A DNA stretch of 64,000 nt from Adiantum capillus-veneris (Eukaryota > Streptophyta > Polypodiopsida > Polypodiales > Pteridaceae), in contig CM043958.1 of the NCBI GenBank assembly GCA_014529385.2, positions 137,371,043 to 137,435,042 of the forward strand. The letters are read 5' to 3'. The notes under the pieces are model-generated. The model had not been told where the DNA came from. It worked only from the letters and a program-made list of their open reading frames with translations, and made no database searches. Below, in pieces: positions 44,451 to 56,536 of this stretch. Numbering within the stretch: position 1 is the first letter of the stretch; the number at the start of each line of letters is the position of its first letter. The translations under genes were made by a program, and so were the position numbers.

Positions 44451-44974
44451 TTCTTCCACACAAAGACAAGATACTAAGAAACGGTAATGTTATCCAATGA
44501 TATCTTTTTAAGTTTAAGAATTATCCTTTTAAAGATGCTAGAAGGATGCAAGGAACCTAGCTTAAGGATAATCTGAATCTTCTTAATGCTTACAATGCTA
44601 CACTAGAGTAAGCAAATGTGAATGCATTTTAAATGAACAATTTTTTGTCTTATAAGACTCATTCTCTTTCTTTTGTTGTGCACAAAATTTAAGAAGTATG
44701 CATGCTTAGGACAACGTCATGTTTTTGGTGACGACGTCTCCCAAACACCAAGTAGAACTTGTCACTCTACTTTGGAAGTATGATATGGACTAAAGAGCAG
44801 ACATGCTTGCGACAGCTATGTCTCCTGAGCACCAAATGAATTAGTCATCCATTCTGGAATGATGTCGTAGGGTAAAAAGGGATCTTCTACTCTCTATGAA
44901 ACATGGACTAATGACTAGGCTTTATCTTCTCTACCTCATAGTCGAGGACGACTATGATTTCAAGAGAGAGGTAA

Positions 44975-45993
44975 TGTCATAAAATATAATATCTAACGTT
45001 ACCAGATGATTTTCTCATATTAAATTGATCATTTAATATGAGAAGATAAAAGGGGAACAAGAGATATGTGCTTCTAAACCCATCTCAACAGGGGACCAAA
45101 AAAAGGAGAAATGGGTGCATCTCAATAGGGGTCCAAAAGGAGACGGTCTACCAAAGAGCAATGTGCAATAAGTGCTTCTAGATTTACCTCAGCAAGGGAC
45201 CAAGAGGAGAGATGGTTACATCTTAATAGGGGTCCAAAAGGAGGTAGTCTATCAAAGAGAAACGTGCATCTAATGGAGCTTAAAAGACCTTAGGGTTAGC
45301 TTCATTGAAGACCTCCAAAAGTTAGTGCAAGAGCTCCATCTCCTTCTCCAAGCTTGTTGAGAAGTTGAGAGCTTACACCAATACTCTTGGCTATGGAATG
45401 CAAATCCAACCAAGAGCCACGCTACAATGCTTAAGCTTGCCATCTTCTCCATCTTCATTACTATGCTATTATGCTGTGCTAAGCAAGAAGAGTGATGATA
45501 AGTGAGGAACTATTTCTTTCTCCTGTGAATGATTCTTCTTCCTCTTCCCTACCCTCATTCCCCGCTAGCTCTCTCCACCTTCGAAGGTGTTTGAGGCCTT
45601 GGGACTGAGGCTTGGGATAGTTAATGAATTTTGCAAAGTTTATGTTATGCTTGTGATATATGAAGCTTTCCATCTTCATAGCATCACCAAGGTCACAAGG
45701 AACACAAAGATTCTATTGTACCAAGTCTCTCTTGATGGGAGAATCTATAATACAAACACCTTTTGGAGGGGGGACCGGCGGCTCCTAGCAAATCCAGTCC
45801 TCAACTATTGTCATGTTCTCTAATACTCTCTCTTGCAAAATTATTGTTCATGCCAAGCTAATCAAGTACTATGCTCATGTTGCTACCATCAATTAAGTTC
45901 ACCCTCTATGTTCTCAAAGTGACCTCACAAAAATGCTCACTTTAATTTTCTTAATTCTGCTAATCTCAAAGTTCATAGGCCATTTCCATTACA
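44975..45993 (+). repeat. LTR-A: 3' LTR of the gypsy relic
   Basis: 1019 bp, TGTCATAAAATATAATATC to CATTTCCATTACA, preceded by a polypurine-like AAGAGAGAGGTAA. Similar over its length to LTR-B but lacks about 570 bp that LTR-B carries in its middle. Confidence 0.85.
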
Positions 45994-46000
45994 GAGATAA

Positions 46001-46685
46001 CGTCATAAAATCTAATATCTAACCAACTCAAATGATTTTCTCATATTAAACTGATCATTTAATGTGGGAGAATAAACAAGAACAAGGGTTAGAATATAGA
46101 CATGTACTTATGGATCTATCTCAAAAGGGGGCAAGGTTAAAGGGGTCCAAATGAGAGAGGGTCTGTCAAAGAGCAAGGATATTTAATGGAGCTTAAAGAC
46201 CTTAGGGTTAGCTTCATTAAAGACCTCCAAAGGTTAGTGTTAAAAGTCCTTTGACCTTAGGTAATCTAGGGCTATGCTTGAGGTGGGAGCTCGGCCCAAG
46301 CTTGAGGTGCTTGTCGTGCTTGAGGTGAGAACCTTCCCCAAGCTTGAGGGGCTCAAGTTGTTCAAAAAAAGTCAACAAGATCCCTACTCAAGGGGGTGCG
46401 AGCCCTCATTGTAGGAGCTGGAGAGAGCACACACACACACCCTCACTCAAGTCAAGCCTTGCCTAATGAAGCAACAGGGATACATGTCAAGTTCCTCTCC
46501 ATGTTGCCCTCATAAGGTGCCTAAAGCCTATTGGTTAGCCTCTCAAGGGGTCCAATGAATTTAGCAATTTAATTAATTGTGTATGCATTTATCAAGTTCT
46601 CTCAAAGGGGAAAGGGGGACACTCCAAGGCTAGCATGGTTGCTTGATATGCACTCTGCATGTGATTGGCTGGGCTTGAAGGGGTC
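46001..46685 (+). repeat. LTR-B, left part
   Basis: Begins CGTCATAAAATCTAATATC seven bases after LTR-A ends, in the same orientation. It is interrupted at 46685 by the non-autonomous element. Contains a (CA)n patch near 46430. Confidence 0.85.
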
Positions 46686-46847
46686 TGTCAGGACAAGGGT
46701 CCTACGGGGCAAGGCCCAACCTAGGGGGTCAGGGACCTAGGCCAAGGGCCTGGACTGGGGATCCGCTTAGGGCAAGAGCTAGGAGTTATGCCTATATAAA
46801 GGGCGGTAGGGAGGAGGATCCTATGTCTCAGTTCCCTAGGTCTTACA
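46686..46847 (+). repeat. 5' LTR of the short-LTR element
   Basis: 162 bp. It lacks 15 bp present in the partner and has about nine substitutions relative to it. Confidence 0.92.
46793..46800 (+). promoter_or_regulatory. TATA box in short LTR
   Basis: TATATAAA within CCTATATAAAGGG, conserved in the right LTR at 51913-51920. Transcription would start about 30 bp downstream, leaving a very short R/U5. Confidence 0.7.
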
Positions 46848-46934
46848 TTGGTATCAGAGCTTAGGGGAGAAGGAAGTGATGGAGGAGAAGCAACGGAGAG
46901 CATGGCGAGGCATGGCTTTGCATATCCTTCACGG

Positions 46935-47057
<123 letters not shown>

Positions 47058-50000
47058 ACTTCAGCATGAGGCATGGCCTCTCAAGGGAACTCTCTCTCGC
47101 TCAGGCCGTGGGAAGGATTGCTCCATAGGCGGGGAAAGTGGGAAGAAAAGCCGACAAGGCAGGGACGTGGGAGCCACTGCTTGGGGGGAAAGCTGGGGTG
47201 CATGAACCACCCCTTGCATGATCCAAGAGGAGTATGGCATCGAGCACCATCTGCAGCAAGGAGGAGATTATCACGTGCGCGCAAGACCAAGGAAGGGAAC
47301 ACGTCACAGGAGGGCGGCTCCAATCCCACCGTAGCTCGCGTTCTCGGCCATTGTATCCTTGCGCAGAAGGCAGCGCTACCATAGCCAGGAAGTTCAAGCT
47401 ATTTTTTTAAAAAATTTCTTTTCACACACTATTGGGCGCCCTAGGGTGCCCATGGGCCACCCAAGGGTTCCGTCACACTACCAGGTGGCTATGCACTGCC
47501 ATGCAAAGCCACATGGCCATGTCAAAATGCCGATTGGCAGTAGAAAATCTGCAAAGGGAAGCTACAACAATATCAAACAACGCACGAGACAGATAATTTT
47601 CGGTGGTGGATCATCGACGTCTTTAGGTAAACCCAAGGCAAAGAATTTCGGCCACGACGATGGTCATAGACTTGAATTCCTGCAAGGCAGGGACGGGGTC
47701 CCCGAGAACATGGACCGGCAAAGGTTATTGATCCGTGGCTTTCAACCCAATAATGGATTCCAGGGAAGCACGGCTTTCGGTTATCTACCCTAGCTATCGA
47801 CGTGAAGCCATGAACTTCACGACAATCCCTTCATATTTGACGGAGTTTTGTGATATAGTTGTTTTTTATGAAAGTAAAAGCATGCTTCAAGACCATGTCT
47901 GAAGGGGAGATGGTTCCAAGGGATGTTTGTCAAGGTGTGCGTATAGCCAACAACAAGTGAAGACACGAGTGTTTTAGCAGTCATCTGACATCATGGGACT
48001 ATCATAAGCAAGCAAATACTTTGACGTACGGTCGACGACAAGTACGGGATTTTTGCAGAATCCATGCAGGGCATGGTGGTGGAGAAGCAAGGCTGTATCG
48101 AGCTCGAGTTTCTCCTCGGTATCACATTCAATTTTTGGGTTAGCAAGACTTGTCGGTAGGTGTACTTGATAAGCTGACAAAGGATGCTTCCCACACAGTA
48201 CTGGTCAATTTCAATTGAAATTGCTCGACACGATTGATTCTTTCTGTTATGATATCTGCAGCCACATCCGCTGGCTATCAGCTTTCTCTCGCGGACCAGA
48301 GTGGGTTATCATCTACATTGGAGCGAGTTTTTCTTTCGACGTCTCCAGCCACCTGGTTACAGTAGGATGACCAGGTTAGACCATATCCAGTTTTGTTTAT
48401 TTTTCCATGTTTACACATTTCAGTTGGAAAATATTGTCGGTTGTGTAAAGCAAAATGCTTTGACAATTTCACATAAATCAAGGCTTCTCCCTGGTGCCAA
48501 GGTGCTTGGAATCACGAGCAAGGGCACACAAGCTTGAAAAATTTGGCCAATTAGGGCATCTCACCTCACAGAATCCCTACCGGTTTAGATTGTGCAAGGC
48601 ACTACTGGTTTTGGCTCTAACATCTGAGGCTATCACTCTCGCCAAGGGCATAAAAATCTGTATGCAAGGCATGCTAACCAGGTGGCATGAATTCCACCGC
48701 TTCAGAGATTACGCTTCCGTTATCACACCAGACACACACTAACAAACTAAGTTCTGGATTGTTTAAATTTATGGTTGCAGTCAATGCACAATACAACTCA
48801 ATGGAACCTAAATCTAGGATTTATTTTACAGACAAAGTGCCATATTAAGTCATTTTTGCCAAGTCACGACCCATACATGGTAAGTGGGTCAAGCTGTGGC
48901 TTGTGTTTATTGTTTTCTCTCTTGATGAGAGACAGGCAAATTGCTGCATGCTTATAGGATAAGCTGCAAGTCAGGCATCAGATGCGGCAGAGCACACAGA
49001 TTGGGCACAATCTATACAAATTCTTCCGCTAAAGAAAGTTCCTTAGCCCAGCATTCTCTCTCTCTCTTATTTCTCTCCATGACTAATCAAAACCTTATAT
49101 GCAGTCTTTGATACATGTTTCGGAGTCAGCATGAGCCAAGGTACTCTAACTCTCAGTTAGAAATTGGGCAAGATGCCCTCTACATTAGTTTTCATCGTTT
49201 CGTTGATGCAACACTAAGTGCCATAAGGGCTACGCGCCATACACACTAGCTAACAGTATGACCCAACGGTTGGCATTCCTTGGGGAATTGTTCTTAAGAA
49301 CGAACAAATCTACCCACTGGACTACACAACGGCGTCAATGGACAAGCAAGAGTCTTGTCATTCTAGATGTGTAGTGTGTCATTTTTCACTACATGTGTTC
49401 ATGACAATGCTTAAGTTGAGTTTTTGATACTCTTGCACTTACATCAGCTGATCTATACCATGAAGTCTAGAGGCAGCAAACAGTTGAGACAACATGGCTG
49501 TTGACACGAGCTATGCATCTTACTTGTGTGGATTTCTTGCTCTCTCTATATCACTACGAGTGTCTATGGCATCCTTGTTTTGGGGTAAGACACGGCGGTT
49601 GATTGCTACATCTCCCCATAGGCATTAAGGATCACAGTTTGATCTACATTGAGGATCGCAGTTGATCTCTCCCAGTTATACTTTCAAGGAAAGAATTCCG
49701 CAATCTACCACACGTGGTAGCAGACGGAGACATTTTTCAAGTTGATTCCAATCATTCTGTACACGGTTGACTATGTTGGTTACCGTTATCTGCTAGTTGA
49801 GCAGTTTCTACAAAGAGTTTTACCAAGGGGTTTGACTACATAGATTCTATCCAAGGACTTGGATTGCAAAGGCAACACCCAGGATTTCCAGTGCAATGCT
49901 GTTTGTTTTTTTCAGGTAGGGGATGTGCTCCTCTCCATTTGAATACAGGTAAGTGCACATTACGTTCAAATCTCCAGGTACGCATCTATTGATTTGGTGT

Positions 50001-51790
50001 TATTCCATTTTTAGTATGCTTTGCTTGGTTTTTCAAGACGTCTAAGTACTCTTGAATGTTACAGAGCCATGCCAAGGGCATGTTGGCACAAAATATTTTG
50101 GGCCAAGTGTCCAATCTATCTTTCTATCTTATGTTGTTACGAACCTACTTGTAGGGTTCAATTTGACACATGTTGTCACATGGGATACAACATGGTCTAG
50201 GAACTCAAGGAGTTCGGTTTAGCCAGTGTGGAGCAAGATAATGAGGGTCCCTCTCACTCTTGTCGCGGAGTGTTTTGCAGTTCCTCCACACACAATTACA
50301 TCTTGTACTTGATGGATGTCCCTTTTTCGGCCATCCTTATTTGAGACATATTCCACATGTGGTGAATATACGTCTATGGGGTTGACACTGGCGCCTAATT
50401 CTTAATGATTTGTCGCGACGAAGTCCCTACCTGCTAGTCGCATCCATTTATTAGACCATTTGGAGCACACCGTATCAGGAACAATTTCAGTGGCCAGAAA
50501 TTGTCAGGTACTCAGTACGGATTTGTTGCGATGACAAGTGTTGTGAAACCACCTTAACTGAGGGTCGTTTCTACGTATAGCCAAGTATGCTAAGTTACTG
50601 ATAATGTCTCATGGTTGGTACTTAGGTGTGACTGATCTTTCACATTCTGTTATGGTCCAACTCTTGTTGAAAGGCTTTCACTTACGTACCGTGGAAAGTC
50701 TCGTCATGGAATTGCGGTTTGGATAAATTTGTGTTAAATGCATGCACACTAGGTGTTATGGGCCCTAGTGTTTAACACTGATTTATTTGGAGCGGCATGC
50801 CAATTCATGGACTTTATTCTCTCTGCACCTTTTTGCACTGCATGTGCAATCTCTCCTGCAGATTTATTATGAGTTTACACCCTGCTATACAAGGCACTGG
50901 CTCAGGATGGGTGTCTATGGTTGGATGGTCTAAACTCCAGGAGCTTACTCCAGTCCACCCGCTTTCAATCTAGTTGGTTGTCTTCACTCCATATAAAATA
51001 TATGGCTGGATACTCGATGATTGAGTCCTAGTTTATCAACAGTCAGGGAAGACTGTCTGTAAGTGGTTGGGGAACAACACCTCACTCTTACTGCTGCTAT
51101 TCATCTCGTGTTGGATGGGCAACTTACAAATATTTCTTTTTCTAAAGGATCTACTAAGAGCAACGCATTTCTGAATAGATGATTTTCTCCCTATTCTAGA
51201 ATTTGCTTAAGTACGGTTTTCAACTTTGAACACCTGTTGTGGTGGGGTTGGAGATTGTTTCAATAGTTTCATACGTCAAGGACTTACCGGGTGTGCTGAC
51301 AAAGTATGTTGGCAAGTAACCTTCATTAGGGATGAACATGTAGTTCTCTGTGTTCCAAACTATTCAGAATTCTAGCAAGAGGACACTCCCTACCTATGAA
51401 CTTTTCAAGATACTCAAGCGAGTAGGAAATCTGGCTCATAACTGCATGGAAAGTTACGCCAAGGTTTCCTTGCATTATTCCAGTACCTTCAGAAGCTCTG
51501 AAAACTGGTTATGCCTTTGGACAACTCTTAGTTGTGGTTACTCCTTTACAGTACTCAAGTGAGTTATAAATGGAGTTACCATTTCGACCCAAGTGGTTGC
51601 AAAAGGACAACAATGTTGAAAATCAAGATGTTGCTCTTGGTTTCATTGAACCTCCTCACTACACCAATTATCGGTCATACAGACAACTGGCTCACGTATG
51701 GGACGTCAATAAAGAAAACATCAGTATTCTTAAGAAGATATTACTACTTGTGTTTTTGAGGACGAAAACTCTCCCTTAAGGGGGGAGTAA

Positions 51791-51967
51791 TGTTATGACA
51801 AGGGTCCTACGGGGCAAGGCCCAACCTAGGGGGTCATGGACCTAGGCAAAGGGCCTGGATTGGACCACTGTGGACTGGGGATCCGCTTAGCGCAAGAGCT
51901 AGGAGCTAGGCCTATATAAAGGGCAATAGGGAGGAGGATCCTATGTCTCAGTTCCCTAGGTCTTACA
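51791..51967 (+). repeat. 3' LTR of the short-LTR element
   Basis: 177 bp, starting TGTTATGACAAGGG and ending GGTCTTACA. Confidence 0.92.
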
Positions 51968-52757
51968 GGGTCTAATGAGCTTCCACCATGAGCTAGAAGA
52001 GGGAGTCGACCAAAGCAAGGGGGGGGAGTTAGCTTGGGGGGTATACTCTCCCACACACACTCTCTCTCTCTCTCTCATTGTGTGTGGTGCAAATTGCAAG
52101 AGCTCCATTTCCTTCTCCAAGCTTGTTGAGAAGTTGAGAGCCTACACCAACACTCTTGGCTACGGAATGAAAATCCAACCAAGAGCCATGCTTCAATGCT
52201 TAAGCTTGCCATCTTCCTCATCTTCATTACTATGCTATTATGATATTCTAAGTAAGAAGAGTGATGATAAGTGAGGAACTATTTATTTCTCCTATGCATG
52301 TTTCTTCTTCCTCTTCCCTACCCTCATTCCCCGCTAGCTCTCTCCACCTTTAAAGGTGTTTGAGGCCTTGGGAATGAGGCCGGGGATGGTTAATGCTTTT
52401 ACAAGATTATGTTATGCATGTGATGCATGAAGCTGTCCATCTTCATTCCATCACCTAGGTCACAAGGAACACAAAGATTGTTTTGTACCAAGTCTCTCTT
52501 GATGGGAGAATCTATAATACAAAAGCCTATTGGAGGGGGGACCGGCTCCACATAAATCCGATCGTCAACTGTTGTCAAGTTCTTTAACTCTCTCTCTTGC
52601 AAAAGTATTGTTCATGCCAAGTTAATTACGTATTATGGTTATGTTGCTATTGCTAATTAAGTTCACCCTCTATGTTCTCAAAGTAGTCTCATGAAAATGC
52701 TCACTCTAATTCTCTTAATTCCGCTATTCTCAAAGTTCATAGGCCATTTCCATTACA
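51968..52757 (+). repeat. LTR-B, right part
   Basis: Resumes LTR-B after the insertion and matches LTR-A from GCAAGAGCTCCAT (about 52095) to CATTTCCATTACA. The next bases, TGAGCCATT, look like a shortened primer-binding site (TGGTATCAGAGCCATT), so LTR-B may be a 5' LTR of a further, lost copy. Confidence 0.8.
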
Positions 52758-53630
52758 TGAGCCATTAATAATTAACCAAGCTATACCACAAAGCAGACCT
52801 TCGTTGCCATTTAGAAAGGAACCGGATGAAGACTCCTAATAAGCTTACGAAGAAGCAAGTGAGAATAAACACAACTTGGTTCTCACACTCGAAGACGAGT
52901 GCTATATTGTCAACTCATCATCAAGGTAACTCAGGTAACATCTGGAACAGACAGGTTCCCTCGGCATAGAGTCAATGCACCATGTGGTCTATGCCCATTT
53001 TTGTGAATTCTTCATATCAACTCCTCGTGAAGGCACCATACGGACTTGGTACTCACTGCGTGCTATTGCAAGTCGGGCTATTCTTGAATGTATGGGGTAT
53101 ATAAAGAACTGCCATTGAAGGTAAGAACACCTAAAAGTAGCCCAAATTTTTGCACAAGTAGACGCCTGTAGGTCTACACCCTCCAAGGCATTAACTGGGG
53201 AGAGTCGAGGGAGTGTCCACCAACCCTAAAAATGTCGCTCTGATGGATCGGGGGGGGGGGGGGGGGGTTAGACCTTGGTTGACTTAGGGCTCTAGGGTGA
53301 CAGCTAACGCTTGATCTCAACAAATTGTGGCACGCGTCTACGGTGTGCATGATGCTTGCGGGTGGGGACGACGGATGATGGGACATAGTCATGACCCATG
53401 ATTTCTCCTCAATCCAACATCTTGGCATGTTGTGAGCACACGGTTGGGTTTGAGAGGGCCCGATAACGGGTGTCCCCCTCTGTTTCTCAACATAGAGGTA
53501 AACAGGGAGGGCCCGATAACGGAGTGTACCCCTCCGTTTCTCAATGTAGAGGTAAGTTCAAGGAGTCCCCCTTGCACGGCGACTCCAAGACAACTAGACC
53601 TGCTGCAATCGGAAGTGTGAAGAACCATGC
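52758..53630. other. No recognisable gene; includes an 18-G run
   Basis: Contains a homopolymer of 18 G (53250-53267) and a pair of repeats of about 60 bp beginning GGGCCCGATAACGG (near 53456 and 53510). No coding motif was seen. Confidence 0.5.
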
Positions 53631-53639
53631 AAAATACCA

Positions 53640-54810
53640 AAAAACTACATGCTACAACCCATAAAACAAACAAATCTACATACCTGGAAAATCCTCTGAG
53701 CATATGTACGTGACAGAGTGAGACAGAGAGCGAGAGAGCCTAAGAGAAACATGCTGTTGCACCTCCTTGAGTAGAGTGCTACACCGGCATGGCGAGAGAG
53801 AAGAGAGGAGAGAGGAGAGAGGAGAGGAGAGTAGAATAACAAAGACACTGGGTGCAAACTCCCCCCGTGCAAGAGTGAGCATTTTCCTCTTGCACATATT
53901 TATTTATAGATTTCTTGAATGCTCAAAGTGAATACATACTGGTCCGCCGGACATAAATGGCCATAGCTCATAAAGAGCACTTAAATAATGAAATGTCCAT
54001 AAATGTGCTATCCTTTAGCATAACCCTTAGCTTTTTCCACCCATCACCTGCATTAAATAAGTCATTACATACCTCTCTGTTAGAAAGCAAATGTCCTCAG
54101 TTGCATAGATAGGAATCTGTAAAGCATACTTGTCCAAAACAATGGTTAATATTCTATGTCAAAAGTATCACACATTGGCACAAAGAGCCCTGTAAAATAC
54201 CAAAATCTATAAGCTACAATCCATGAAAAAAACAAATCTACATACCTGGAAAATATTGTGAGCATATAATCAAAGTCGTACGTGAACAAAGAGCGAGAGA
54301 GAGTAAGACAACACGTACATATGCACCTCCTAGAGCTCCTTTTGCAAAGTCCATTAACTTCTAACGCTTTTGCCACCTGTTTGTTATTTACTGCAGCTGA
54401 CATGTGGAAAAAGCATGACCGAGCCTTGGGCTATGCAAAAAGACATCACATTTATGTATAATTTATTATTCAAGTGCTTTTTATGAGCTATGGCCATTTA
54501 TGTCCGGTCGGCCAATGTGTATTCACTGTGAGCGTTCAAGAAATATATAAATAAATACGTGCAAAAGGAAAATGCTCACTCTTGCACAAGGGGAGATTGT
54601 ACCTAGTGCCTGCGTTTACTCTTCTCTCCTCTCCTCTCCTCTCTTCTTTCTCGCCGTGCCGGTGTAGCACTCCGCTCTAAGCAGTGCATTTGCATGTGCT
54701 CGCTACTCTCACTCTCTCTGTCTCTGTCGTGTAAGACTTGCTATTGATTCTATTGCGTACATGATTGTGCAGGTATGTGGATTTGTTGATTTTATCTTCG
54801 GTTTGTGCTA
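53640..54810. repeat. Long imperfect inverted repeat
   Basis: The reverse complement of about 53640-54005 matches about 54448-54810 over 350 bp at roughly 80% by eye. Shared landmarks are GAGCTATGGCCATTTATGTC, TATAAATAAATA, GGAAAATGCTCACTCTTGCA, a CTCTCCTCTCC tract and GCCGGTGTAGCACTC. A third partial copy, same orientation as the left arm, lies at about 54190-54335. All three contain CAGGTATGT or CCAGGTATGTAG, a donor-like site, near the same place. The arms may be LTR or terminal-repeat copies in opposite directions. Confidence 0.75.
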
Positions 54811-55847
54811 TCACACCATACCGATATGAAACTCTAATAAATGGGTTTCGACAGCTCACTACTCATGGACCGCTTGTCCAAATTTGATGTTTAGATACTC
54901 CATGTGAAGATCTTGACTTCCTCTTCGAGATTAGCTATGCATGTTCACAAACGCACCCACAAGGCGCTCGTCGTTCACTCACAATGGTTATCGGTAGATT
55001 GTCAACGCGAGACGACCCGGGGCATTTTTGGTAAAATTTGAAGATTGTCCAAAGTTGTCTAAGATAGTTACAAATGGATTTTGGACATGCACTTGAGGTC
55101 CAAATAGCCTCATTGCCCAACTTGATCATAAATGACTCTTTTCACATCCAATCTCAACTTTCACCACGTAGAGTCGTGGCGGCTCTCATGAGTGTCAAGC
55201 TAGAAGTGACAACGGGTCGTTTTCTGGACAGTCCCTCCACGAGCCGCAACAAGGGGGACTCAAGTTAGCAGAATGCGAACCTCCCAAACATGCGGCTCAA
55301 GTGCGGAGACTTGGTCTCTGGGTGAAGATTCCACCACGAGTGTCCCGAGCACACCTGTAAACAAGGAGGACTAGGCTCGCAACTACAAAAATACAAAGGG
55401 AAAAGCGGTGCCTACCCTTGTATCCAATCAAATTGAAGGGGCGTATACTGGCAAATTGCAAAGAGGTGAGTCAGCATACACTTTTCAATTTCAACTAAAT
55501 TGTTGCAGGTTGCGCGGTTGCCAACTTGTTTGCAACTATGAAGCCATGTGAAATGACTCATAGATGACGTTACTTTTATAGCCGAGCGCCATGGCTCTTT
55601 CATATGCTCTTCTTCTCTTCTTTAGGTAGGTAATAACTTATATGAGATTGTCTTCCAGTCTTCTAAGACTTGCCCTTGCACTGTGCAGTTTTGTACATCT
55701 TGTATTTTACTATAACTGGCAAACTGCCTTGAGGAAAGCAACGCCTTTATTGGATGCGATAGAGACCAACCTTCTTGTCCATCTACCTACCGGCTATCAG
55801 GGTTCAGAAGTGAGTCCATCATCCATGCATGGTGCACTCGTGTGTGT

Positions 55848-55883
<36 letters not shown>

Positions 55884-56536
55884 ACATGATACACACACCT
55901 TCCCTATTTTACAGATTGATAATCTCTTCAAGTGTGTGTATTAAATATTCTACACTTTTATTGCTCTAGCAGCTGGGCATCTCTCTCTCACACACACACG
56001 CCCTGGGGCCCCCTCTCTCTCTCTCTCTCTCCCGCCCGTAGGTAAATATTAAGTGCATCAGACACAGACAAACGAGCAGCTCACCGTCATGAAATCCTCC
56101 ACCCATGCAGAGCATTGTTTTTTCTGCAACGTGCTCCTAAGCTCACACAATGACGCTAGCCTTGCCCACTTTAGCACTTGACACTCGCAGTGTTGCATGC
56201 AGCTTCATCAGAACTGCAATGCTTTTGCTCTGTGGTATGTGAGTTGCCAACCTCGCTTAAGCAGGCACATACATGCAGGCATAGTTCAGTCATCATATAC
56301 AGCTCTGCCATCCTTGCCTTTGCTTCCACCATCTTCCTTAAGTTGCTAAAGAGACTGCCTCTCATCTCAGTATAACTCCAATGCTTCTCCACACCCCATA
56401 GCCAGCACAGAGTCAACAGCCTAGTATTGGGTCACCGGCTTGTCCCTCCAATGCGGAGGTTGAGGGTTGTCTTATCAGTGGCAATATAGAGCTGGATATT
56501 GGCGCTCGTGCTCTGCGCCTATATTATCTGCCACCA
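54811..56536. other. Upstream region of the lipase gene
   Basis: No gene recognised. Contains GT/CT tracts (about 55846-55881, 55979-56031). A TATA-like CTATATTAT lies at about 56518-56526, too close to the ATG to be a convincing promoter on its own. Confidence 0.45.

Noticed and set aside
47359-47793. 144-codon frame inside the short-LTR element as a gene
   Set aside because: No recognisable domain, no similarity to gag, and surrounded by non-coding sequence; length is within chance expectation for the local composition.
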